From assembly GCA_043779285.1 (NCBI GenBank), contig JAYWEL010000249.1, forward strand, positions 1 through 7,096: a stretch of 7,096 nucleotides of DNA, in the 5' to 3' direction. This DNA is from MGR-bin208 sp043779285. Its GTDB lineage: Bacteria; Bacteroidota; Bacteroidia; Chitinophagales; Chitinophagaceae. Shown piece by piece: positions 1-6,601 of this stretch. The position numbers and the translations under genes were made by a program. Positions within the stretch are counted from its first letter, which is position 1. Every line of letters begins with the position of its first letter. The notes beneath the pieces are model-generated. The model saw only the letters and a list, made by a program, of their open reading frames with translations, was not told where the DNA came from and did no database searches.

Positions 1-1080
1 TTAAAAGGCTTTATTGTAGCAAGATCAAACAAAGATTCCGGAATTTTTACCATTCTTCATTCCACAATTTTAAATAACAGCACAAGAAAATATATTGACA
101 ACGGATTTAATACAGATGAAAATAATTACTATGTAGTGTATGCATTAGACACGGCAGGAAATATTAGTTCGTCTTACCCAGCATTCCTTACATTAATTGA
201 TAGTACCCCTCCTGCAAAACCAGAAATTGAATCTGCAATAATTGATTCAATAGGAATTGTAACATTAAAAATTAAATTGGGAAAAGAAAAAGATTTAAAA
301 GGATATAGAATTTATAAAAGTAATAGTACTGAACATGAATTATCTGTGATTGCCGAAATCTTTAAAAAAGACAAATTCGACACCTCGGCTATAAACCTAA
401 TTTTTTATGATACAGTTGGATTGAACTCCTTAACTCCAAAAATATTTTATAGAATCAAATCCCTTGATTTTAATTATAATCAATCTATTTTTTCTGATAT
501 ATCCATTGTACAAAGACCAGATACCATTCCACCAATAACACCAGTTTTCACTAATGTACAAGTAAAAGAAACCCAAATAGAATTAATATTTGCCCCAAGT
601 ACAAGTATAGATGTAAAAGAACATTTATTGTATCGAAAACTTAATATAACAGACGATTGGGAAATGTTGATGAAATTAAAACCTTCAGAATCCCAAATTA
701 TAGATACCAATGTAAAAACTGGCGTAACCTACTATTACACTATTCGAGCAATGGATGAAAGCAATTTGTTTTCGGGATATGCAAATATGGTGTATGGCAA
801 GCCCTACGATAGTGGTATAAGACCCATGGTTACTAATTTATCTTCAAAAATAGAAGATAAAAAAATTGTGTTGAGTTGGGAATATCCCGAAAAATATAAA
901 GGATCCACTTTTGCTATTTATAAAAAAAATGAGAAAGGAGATTTGGTACTCTATAAAAAAATAGTTGAAAAAATATTTGTAGATAATGAAGTTGGTAACG
1001 AAAATAGTTATGCAATTAAAGTATTTACTGAAGATGGCGGTCAGTCTACATTAAGTAATTTGATTTCCCAAAAAAAATAA
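1..1080 (+). CDS. Multi-repeat fibronectin type III-like surface protein, C-terminal part (5'-truncated by window edge)
   Basis: The frame is open from base 1 to the TAA at 1078-1080, giving 359 visible residues; the true start lies outside the window, and the GTG at 136 is only an internal valine codon. At least three and a half fibronectin-III-like repeats are visible (about residues 1-68, 72-172, 177-270 and 275-359). Each has a KGYRIYKS-like strand (also GFIVARS, HLLYRKL, FAIYKKN), then an aspartate turn (YIDN, FYDT, IIDT, FVDN), then a YYVVYALD-like strand (FYRIKSLD, YYTIRAMD, SYAIKVFT). The joints carry DSTPPAKP and DTIPPITP, typical of Bacteroidota FN3 chains. Such proteins are exported and serve adhesion or scaffolding, but no ligand can be named. 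The protein stops straight after the last repeat (ending LISQKK), with no recognisable type IX sorting domain. The next gene, for a beta-barrel protein, starts 38 bases on, suggesting co-transcription. The repeat assignment is fairly sure; the function is unknown. Confidence 0.75.
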   Translation, partial: LKGFIVARSNKDSGIFTILHSTILNNSTRKYIDNGFNTDENNYYVVYALDTAGNISSSYPAFLTLIDSTPPAKPEIESAIIDSIGIVTLKIKLGKEKDLKGYRIYKSNSTEHELSVIAEIFKKDKFDTSAINLIFYDTVGLNSLTPKIFYRIKSLDFNYNQSIFSDISIVQRPDTIPPITPVFTNVQVKETQIELIFAPSTSIDVKEHLLYRKLNITDDWEMLMKLKPSESQIIDTNVKTGVTYYYTIRAMDESNLFSGYANMVYGKPYDSGIRPMVTNLSSKIEDKKIVLSWEYPEKYKGSTFAIYKKNEKGDLVLYKKIVEKIFVDNEVGNENSYAIKVFTEDGGQSTLSNLISQKK

Positions 1081-1118
1081 TTAAAATTTATATATACCAA
1101 ACAATTTTAAAGAAATTT

Positions 1119-2852
1119 ATGAGAATAAAATTTGTATTCCTCTTAATAATCTGTTTATATTCAGTAAAGATTTTTGCGCAAAAAGATGCCAATAAAAAAT
1201 TCCCCATAAAAGTAACAGGCACTATGGGCATTACCTATGAAGGATATGGTTTAAATATAAAACCAACAGGCAGTAGTATATTTTCAGCCCGTCGTCCTTG
1301 GAACCAGACCAGGTTTAATTTTGCTCCATCCTTACAACTTGGAAAAAACTTTAACGTACCCCTTAATTTTAATTTTGCTTCTTTGGCAACCAATTTTGCA
1401 GGTCCGTTTGCAGGGTTAAAAAATCAAACCATTGGTCAATTTATTACCAACCCTAGTAATAATTTTGCCATTAACCCAAAATATAAATGGGCCGAGTTTC
1501 AGTTAGGAACGCAGTATTTAAAATATAGTGAATTAACCACCGGAGACATCGGCATTTTTGGAGCCGGATTTGATTTGCATCCCAAGGAATTTATCCTTAA
1601 ATTCTTTGCAGGAATTTCTCAACAGGGCATTAACTATTCTGCACTGCCTTTACCTAACGGAGTGCCCGGAGCATATAAGCGAAATCATTGGATGTTTCAG
1701 ATTGGTAAAGAAAAAGAAGATGTGTATAAATTGGCTTTTACTTTTGCTAAAGGAAAGGATAAAATAAATTCTGTAAGCGCTGCACCCATTGCAGCATTGC
1801 CACAAGAAGGATTTAATGTTTCATTATTAGTAGATAACTATTTTAAAAAAGGTTGGGTTTTAAAAACAGAAGTTGCCGGAACTTTTTTTACAAGAGATTT
1901 AAATTTGCCGTTGGCGCCTCTTTTAAACAATTCGTTTAAACCATTTATTGAGGGAAGAACATCCACAGGGAAAGATTGGGCAACCATTGCTTCCATCAAT
2001 AAAAAATCTAAGAACTTCGATATTGGATATGCCACTAAATATATTGGTGCAGGTTTTCAAACTACCGGATATCCTTTTTTGCAACCCGATAGATGGGAGA
2101 ATACGGTGAACACTCGTTTCAATGCATGGAAAGATAAAATAAATGTAGTGGCAAGTGTAGGAAACAGAATGAATAACGTTAGCAACACTTCTTTAAAAAC
2201 AGATCAGTTGATTGCTAACTTAAATTGGGCTACTCAATTCTCAGAGCATTTTAGCACTAATGTTTCGTACAATAATTTTGGATTTACATCTGCTAGTGGA
2301 TTAAATCCATTTGGCATTAAAAATGTAAGTAACGATTTAGGCCTTAGTTCTACATATACTTGGAGCAACACAAAAAGAATGAATTTGCTAACACTGAGTT
2401 ATAATTTAAGTAAGTATGATGAACGAGATGTAAATACCGGACTTACAACATCTAATAACACCCATACCGTTTTATTATCGTATGTGCCTACTTATTTTAA
2501 TACCAGCATTTCACCCGACTTTAGTGTAATGTATTTTAATAATACAATGCCTTTGGTTAAAAACACATTGGTAACATTAAGTAGTAGTGTAACTGCTTCG
2601 GCCGTTAAAAAGAAAATGCAACTTCGAGGGCAATTACAATATACCATTGGTAACCTCAATAATTTTTCATCAAACAAAAATTGGGTCGCATCTTGCAATA
2701 TGGATTATACGCTTTCAAAAAAACTTACCTGGAATGTTTTGTTGAGTACCAATTATTATAGATATGGTAACGAGTTGGTTCCTCCGGTTAATTTAGATGG
2801 AGCTAATTATTTAGAATCTAATTATCGTACCGGGTTGCAATTTAAATTTTAA
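1119..2852 (+). CDS. Predicted outer-membrane beta-barrel protein of unknown function
   Basis: The product is 577 residues with a clear Sec signal peptide: basic MRIK, a hydrophobic core at about 5-16, and likely cleavage after IFA (20) before Gln21. The mature chain alternates hydrophobic and polar residues in many short strands rich in Asn, Ser, Thr, Phe and Tyr, and ends in YRTGLQFKF. A C-terminal Phe after an alternating strand is the usual signal of BAM-assembled outer-membrane barrels. There is no TonB-dependent plug domain and no long hydrophobic helix after the signal. Distinctive segments are ARRPWNQTRFNFAP (57-70) and SELTTGDIGIFGAGFDL (137-153); I recall similar segments in unnamed Bacteroidota barrel proteins but cannot assign a family. 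The ATG at 1119 is preceded by an A/T-rich leader without Shine-Dalgarno, normal for this phylum. The gene lies between the FN3-repeat gene (38 bases) and the TANFOR-like gene (4 bases), so it may export, anchor or assemble with them; that role is inference. Confidence 0.75.
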   Translation: MRIKFVFLLIICLYSVKIFAQKDANKKFPIKVTGTMGITYEGYGLNIKPTGSSIFSARRPWNQTRFNFAPSLQLGKNFNVPLNFNFASLATNFAGPFAGLKNQTIGQFITNPSNNFAINPKYKWAEFQLGTQYLKYSELTTGDIGIFGAGFDLHPKEFILKFFAGISQQGINYSALPLPNGVPGAYKRNHWMFQIGKEKEDVYKLAFTFAKGKDKINSVSAAPIAALPQEGFNVSLLVDNYFKKGWVLKTEVAGTFFTRDLNLPLAPLLNNSFKPFIEGRTSTGKDWATIASINKKSKNFDIGYATKYIGAGFQTTGYPFLQPDRWENTVNTRFNAWKDKINVVASVGNRMNNVSNTSLKTDQLIANLNWATQFSEHFSTNVSYNNFGFTSASGLNPFGIKNVSNDLGLSSTYTWSNTKRMNLLTLSYNLSKYDERDVNTGLTTSNNTHTVLLSYVPTYFNTSISPDFSVMYFNNTMPLVKNTLVTLSSSVTASAVKKKMQLRGQLQYTIGNLNNFSSNKNWVASCNMDYTLSKKLTWNVLLSTNYYRYGNELVPPVNLDGANYLESNYRTGLQFKF

Positions 2853-2856
2853 TACT

Positions 2857-3690
2857 ATGAAAAAAATCATCATTCTATCTATAGCTTTTTTATTTATTTC
2901 CGTTAAAGGCATTTCCCAAGTTTCAATAAACTTAACTATAACAAAGCCTTCCGCAACAATAAGTGAATGGGTCAATAATAAAACAATCACTTTTATTGCT
3001 AATAGCCCTTCAACTATTCCGCTAAGAGTTGTAATAAAAGCAGAATTAAAATTAGCCGACGGAACAATGGTTGCAACAAAAGATTTAAGCAAAGCAATCA
3101 TATTTACGTTATTAAGAGGAACAAGAATTTTTTATGCCCAAGATGTGTTGCCTTTAGAAATAACTATGTTTAACGGATCGTTTAAATCTTCTTTAGAAAA
3201 AACAGGGAAGTTACCCGCCGGAATGTATCAACTGAGTGTTCAATTAGTAGAACCTACAACCTTTGCTGCTATAACACCATTACAAAATAAAATATTTAAT
3301 TTATCGGCTCCACAACTTCCTATTTTAATGACGCCAAATGATGGTGCCGTATTAGAATCTAAAAAAGCAGAAACCGCAATTATTTTTAGGTGGACACCTG
3401 TTACATCTATTCCATCCAATCAATTAAAATTTCGACTACAGGTTTTTGAAATTCTACCCAATCAACAACCTATGCAAGCTTTAAGAGCCAACCAACCCTT
3501 GTTAGATCAAAACCTTAATGGGCTAACACAATTTATTTGGAGGCCGCAAATGTCATTTTCTGTAGATAGTATTCCAAGGAAATTTATATGGAGCATTCAA
3601 ACGTTAGATGGACCAACCGGTATGCCTCTTTTAAAAGATGGAAATGGCGAAAGCCGAAGCGAACCCAAAATTTTCAGTATAAAAAAATAA
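2857..3690 (+). CDS. Exported TANFOR-like protein with C-terminal fibronectin-III-like domain
   Basis: The product is 277 residues with a signal peptide (MKK, hydrophobic core 4-16, likely cleavage after GIS, before Gln21). The first half (about 22-150) opens with VSINLTITKPSATISEW and contains LPAGMYQLSVQLVEP (119-133), the pattern I associate with the TANFOR domain of Bacteroidota, named after Tannerella forsythia. The second half (about 151-277) has the FN3-like pattern seen in the same proteins: LPILMTPNDGAVL (154-166), IIFRWTPV (175-182), FRLQVFEI (192-199), FIWSIQTLDGP (243-253) and a closing SEPKIFSI. No catalytic motif, lipobox, membrane anchor or type IX sorting domain is visible, so it is probably periplasmic or surface-associated through partners. 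It starts 4 bases after the barrel gene's stop, so the two are almost certainly translated from one message. The biological role of TANFOR proteins is not known to me; the domain call rests on remembered patterns. Confidence 0.68.
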   Translation: MKKIIILSIAFLFISVKGISQVSINLTITKPSATISEWVNNKTITFIANSPSTIPLRVVIKAELKLADGTMVATKDLSKAIIFTLLRGTRIFYAQDVLPLEITMFNGSFKSSLEKTGKLPAGMYQLSVQLVEPTTFAAITPLQNKIFNLSAPQLPILMTPNDGAVLESKKAETAIIFRWTPVTSIPSNQLKFRLQVFEILPNQQPMQALRANQPLLDQNLNGLTQFIWRPQMSFSVDSIPRKFIWSIQTLDGPTGMPLLKDGNGESRSEPKIFSIKK

Positions 3691-3719
3691 AGCAATTAAT
3701 TTTCCTCCAACCCCTTTTT

Positions 3720-3778
3720 ATACCGCAGAAAAGCGCATTGGACTATTTACTGTTTATAAGCGGTATCACTTTTTTTTT
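3720..3778 (+). terminator. Candidate intrinsic terminator after the surface-protein operon
   Basis: ATACCGC at 3720-3726 is exactly complementary to GCGGTAT at 3760-3766. The right arm is followed by CAC and then nine T (3770-3778). The 7-bp stem and T-run are what a rho-independent terminator needs, and the position, 30 bases after the TANFOR-like gene and before DUF502, fits. The weak point is the long loop of 33 bases, in which I find no clear inner stem. The opposite strand has no comparable T-run. Confidence 0.45.
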
Positions 3779-3804
3779 GAACTACCTTTATTTAAACTTT
3801 GATC

Positions 3805-4398
3805 ATGCATTCAAAAACCAAAGACATAGGTAGACTGACATACAAAACATTGCTACGCTATTTTGTACAAGGTGTTTTAATTCTGGCACCTATAGCCGTA
3901 ACCGGATATCTTTTATTCTGGCTTTTTGAAATGATTGATGGAATTCTGAGGCCTTATTTTAATATTGCCGGCATTGGGTTTATATTAATTATTGCTTTTG
4001 TCATCCTGATTGGTTGGATTAGCTCAAATTTCCTGATGGGAAGCCTGATTAATTTTTTCGATCACCTGATGGAAAGAACACCCGGTATAAAATTTATTTA
4101 TACATCAGTTAAAGATTTTTTTGAAGCTTTTGCAGGTGATAAAAAGAAATTCGACAAAGCTGTGTTGGCAAATGTTTTTTCGGAAGACGTGTGGATAGTG
4201 GGATTTATGACTGATGAAGAAATGCAGAAGTTCGATCTCGGAAATGAGCATGTAGCAGTTTATGTACCTCAGTCTTATAATTTTGCCGGGCAATTATATC
4301 TCTTACCCCGAACAAAGGTTCGAAAGATAGAAAAGTTGAATTCGGGAGAATCGATGAAATATGCAGTAACCGGTGGTGTGGTAGATTTGGGTACGTGA
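3805..4398 (+). CDS. DUF502 family inner-membrane protein
   Basis: The product is 197 residues from the ATG at 3805; a TTG two codons earlier is in frame but gives nothing. Two membrane segments are evident, about 19-44 (VQGVLILAPIAVTGYLLFWL core) and 54-77 (IAGIGFILIIAFVILIGWIS core), separated by a short DGILRPYFN loop. The soluble C-terminal part carries DUF502 hallmarks: ERTPGIKFIYTSVKDFFEAF (90-109), then VAVYVPQSYNFAGQLYLLP (150-168) and an ending YAVTGGVVDLGT. Length matches the usual 190-230 residues. The family is widespread in bacteria and resembles the plant COV1/LCV membrane proteins; its biochemical role is not established. It begins after the candidate terminator and probably starts a new unit, though I see no convincing promoter; the T-rich stretch before it contains TACCTTTA at 3783-3790, at best a poor -7 box. 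The phospholipase-like gene follows after 46 bases. Confidence 0.82.
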   Translation: MHSKTKDIGRLTYKTLLRYFVQGVLILAPIAVTGYLLFWLFEMIDGILRPYFNIAGIGFILIIAFVILIGWISSNFLMGSLINFFDHLMERTPGIKFIYTSVKDFFEAFAGDKKKFDKAVLANVFSEDVWIVGFMTDEEMQKFDLGNEHVAVYVPQSYNFAGQLYLLPRTKVRKIEKLNSGESMKYAVTGGVVDLGT

Positions 4399-4444
4399 TA
4401 ATTCGGAGTAAACAGATCATTACTTTTTTAAAATACCCTCCAAT

Positions 4445-5419
4445 TTGTCAGCAATAAAAAAACTAGTTGTTGTTTGTATTTTATTAAGCATCACCTATCC
4501 ATGCTTTTGCTGGGGATTTTATGCCCATCGTAAAATAAATTACTTCGCTATTTTCATGCTCCCTCCCGAGATGATGGTTTTATATAAACCGAATGCCGAG
4601 TTTTTATCCGAACATGCCATTGATCCGGATAAAAGAAGATACGCTATACCGGAAGAAGGACCCCGGCATTATATAGATATTGACCACTATGGAACTTATC
4701 CATACGAAGACCTGCCCCGTAAATGGGATGACGCCATTGCAAAACACGGCGAACAAACCATTAATGAAAACGGAATAGTGCCTTGGTGGATTCAAACCAT
4801 GTTGCAACGGTTAACTTTTGCATTTAAAGAAAAAAACCAGGCCCGGATTTTAAAGCTTTCTACTGAATTAGGGCATTATATTGCCGATGCGCATGTTCCC
4901 TTACATGCTTCCAGCAATCATAATGGTCAGAAAACAGATCAGAAAGGTATTCATGGTTTTTGGGAAAGCCGCATCCCCGAACTGCTGGCCGAAAAAGAAT
5001 GGGATTTTTTTATTGGCAAAGCCGAATATATTAAAAATCCCGGAGAATATATCTGGAAACGGGTATTGGAAAGTGCACTCGCCTCAGACTCGGTACTTAA
5101 ATTTGAAAAAGAACTTTCACAATCATTTCCTTCCGATCAGAAATATTCTTTTGAAGACCGAAATGGAGTTATCATTCGTCAATACTCCTCAGCATTCAGC
5201 AAAGCATATGATGCTAAATTGAATGGCATGGTGGAAAGAAGAATGCGCCAATCCATTAATACCATCGCATCATTCTGGTACACGGCTTGGGTAAATGCAG
5301 GGCAACCCAATCTTACCAAACTAACTAACCAACTATTTTCGGAAGATGAGCTGAAAGAATTTGAAACCTTAAACAGTGCCTGGAATAAAAATAATATCCT
5401 TGGCCGCGAACATGATTAA
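4445..5419 (+). CDS. Secreted zinc-dependent phospholipase C / S1-P1 nuclease-like hydrolase
   Basis: The product is 324 residues. The reading frame has a TAA at 4409-4411 and no ATG until codon 38, which would remove the signal peptide, so the TTG at 4445 is the most likely start. The signal peptide (hydrophobic 7-20) is followed by CFC and then WGFYAHRKIN; cleavage before Trp23 would give an N-terminal Trp, as required in this fold, where its amino group binds zinc. Candidate ligands are Trp23, His28, Asp60, His75, His144, Asp148, His154, His170 and Glu174. Spacings Trp-5-His, Asp-15-His and His-4-Asp-6-His match P1 nuclease, while the final HGFWE has Glu as in bacterial phospholipase C. 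The segment DPDKRRYAIPEEGPRHYIDI recurs in Bacteroidota homologues as I recall them. The enzyme should act outside the cytoplasm as a phosphoesterase; whether on phospholipid or nucleic acid cannot be told. About 120 further residues, ending past WYTAWVNAGQPNL, complete the helical fold. Confidence 0.82.
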   Translation: MSAIKKLVVVCILLSITYPCFCWGFYAHRKINYFAIFMLPPEMMVLYKPNAEFLSEHAIDPDKRRYAIPEEGPRHYIDIDHYGTYPYEDLPRKWDDAIAKHGEQTINENGIVPWWIQTMLQRLTFAFKEKNQARILKLSTELGHYIADAHVPLHASSNHNGQKTDQKGIHGFWESRIPELLAEKEWDFFIGKAEYIKNPGEYIWKRVLESALASDSVLKFEKELSQSFPSDQKYSFEDRNGVIIRQYSSAFSKAYDAKLNGMVERRMRQSINTIASFWYTAWVNAGQPNLTKLTNQLFSEDELKEFETLNSAWNKNNILGREHD

Positions 5420-5420
5420 T

Positions 5421-5440
5421 GGGCAATTTCAGTTTTGCCC
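5421..5440 (+). other. Hairpin after the phospholipase-like gene, possible weak terminator
   Basis: GGGCAA at 5421-5426 pairs exactly with TTGCCC at 5435-5440 around an 8-base loop, directly after the TAA at 5417-5419. No T-run follows (the next bases are AAAAGAAAC), so it lacks half of a standard terminator. It could stabilise the 3' end of the message or contribute to termination. Confidence 0.35.
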
Positions 5441-5461
5441 AAAAGAAACTTTACATTTTCG

Positions 5462-5469
5462 TTACTTTG
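5462..5469 (+). promoter_or_regulatory. serC: Candidate Bacteroidota -7 box upstream of serC
   Basis: TTACTTTG matches the Bacteroidota -7 consensus TAnnTTTG at five of six defined positions. It lies 48 bases before the chosen serC ATG, a usual distance for a primary promoter. The only upstream TTTG (5434-5437) is 24 bases away, longer than the usual spacing of about 19-21, so the -33 element is poor. The call is tentative. Confidence 0.35.
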
Positions 5470-5517
5470 CAGATTCCTGAATCATGCAACTTTTAATTGA
5501 TGTTAACTGCAAAATCA

Positions 5518-6594
5518 ATGATCTATAATTTTAATGCCGGTCCATCCATACTTCCCAAAAATGTTTTTGACGACGCAAGTCAGGCTATTATCGATTTCAA
5601 TAATACCGGATTATCTATTTTGGAGCTTGGACATCGGACACCGGTTTTTGAAGCAGTAATGGATGAAGCAAGGTCATTGGTTAAAGAATTAATGAATCTG
5701 GATAGCGACCATGAAGTTTTGTTTCTACATGGCGGTGCTACCACACAGTTTATGCAGGTACCCATGAACCTGCTGAATGAAAATGAAACTGCTGCCTATA
5801 CCGATACTGGTATATGGGCAAATAAGGCCATACAAGAAGCAAAACTTTTCGGAAATCTGGATGTTGTTTTAAGTTCTAAAAATGAAAACTATTCTCATCT
5901 ACCTAAAATATTTTCTCTATCGCCAGCTAGTAAATATGTACATGTAACCAGCAACAATACCGTTTACGGAACACAATGGCAGGACTTCTCCGCTTTTTAC
6001 TCCGGCAACATTCCAATTGTTGCAGATATGAGCAGCGATATTTTAAGCCGTCAATTAGACTTCAATAAATTTGATATCATTTACGCCGGTGCTCAAAAAA
6101 ATATCGGAGCAGCTGGTGTTAATTTGGTTATTGTCAATAAAAACAGTTTGGGAAAAGTAACCCGTAAAATCCCTTCCATCATGGATTACCGCAATCATAT
6201 TGAAGCCGGTTCCATGCTGAATACACCACCAGTTTTTGCCGTATATATTTGTATGCTTACGCTTCGTTGGTTAAAAAATCAGGGAGGTGTAAAAGCCATA
6301 GAATATATCAACAATCAAAAAGCAAATCTTTTTTATACTGCATTAGACTTACTGCCGATATTTAAAGGAACTGTACAAAAAGAAGATCGCAGTAAAATGA
6401 ATGCGGTTTTCGTAATGGAAAATGAAAGCCTGGAAAAAGAATTTTCTGCCATCTGTAAAAAAGAAGGAATGATTGGAATTAACGGGCATCGGTCTGTTGG
6501 CGGCTTCCGTGTTTCAATGTACAATGCACTTCCGCTGGAAAGTGTAAAAGCAATGACCGATTTGATGACACATTTTACTAATACAAAATCATAA
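5518..6594 (+). CDS. serC: Phosphoserine aminotransferase SerC
   Basis: SerC is a cytoplasmic PLP enzyme that transfers an amino group from glutamate to 3-phosphohydroxypyruvate, the second step of serine synthesis, and in some bacteria also serves pyridoxal phosphate synthesis. From the ATG at 5518 the product has 358 residues, close to the 362 of E. coli SerC, and begins MIYNFNAGPSILP, where the family normally starts. An in-frame ATG at 5500 would add six residues; the TTG at 5497 is unlikely. Visible landmarks are His39-Arg40 (substrate phosphate), HGGATTQF (71-78), Trp100 in TGIWANKA (stacks on PLP), TSNNTVYGTQW (144-154), Asp170 in VADMSSDIL, the PLP lysine Lys194 in AGAQKNIGAAG, Asn235-Thr236 in MLNTPPVF, and GHRSVGGFR (323-331). 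Nothing is missing or broken. No Shine-Dalgarno is seen, as usual in the phylum. A DUF1015 gene follows after 7 bases, so the two are probably co-transcribed. Confidence 0.96.
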   Translation: MIYNFNAGPSILPKNVFDDASQAIIDFNNTGLSILELGHRTPVFEAVMDEARSLVKELMNLDSDHEVLFLHGGATTQFMQVPMNLLNENETAAYTDTGIWANKAIQEAKLFGNLDVVLSSKNENYSHLPKIFSLSPASKYVHVTSNNTVYGTQWQDFSAFYSGNIPIVADMSSDILSRQLDFNKFDIIYAGAQKNIGAAGVNLVIVNKNSLGKVTRKIPSIMDYRNHIEAGSMLNTPPVFAVYICMLTLRWLKNQGGVKAIEYINNQKANLFYTALDLLPIFKGTVQKEDRSKMNAVFVMENESLEKEFSAICKKEGMIGINGHRSVGGFRVSMYNALPLESVKAMTDLMTHFTNTKS

Positions 6595-6601
6595 AAACAT
6601 A

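Noticed and set aside
136..138. GTG as a start codon for the first gene
   Set aside because: The same frame is open back to base 1 and encodes another FN3-like half repeat upstream, so this is an internal codon of a gene that begins outside the window.
2811..3101. 96-codon open frame on the minus strand
   Set aside because: It lies opposite the end of the barrel gene and the start of the TANFOR-like gene, both of which have convincing signals and domains; it has no recognisable motif.
3799..3801. TTG as start of the DUF502 gene
   Set aside because: An ATG lies two codons downstream at 3805 and nothing in the sequence favours the rarer start.
3588..3833. 81-codon open frame on the plus strand across the TANFOR-like/DUF502 gap
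   Set aside because: It starts inside the TANFOR-like gene in another frame, crosses the candidate terminator and overlaps the DUF502 start; its composition looks random.
4881..5222. 113-codon plus-strand open frame within the phospholipase-like gene
   Set aside because: It is a frame shadow of a gene whose zinc ligands lie in the other frame; no domain is visible.
5497..5502. TTG or ATG upstream starts for serC
   Set aside because: The ATG at 5518 gives the normal SerC N-terminus. The ATG at 5500 cannot be excluded but adds six residues without family support.
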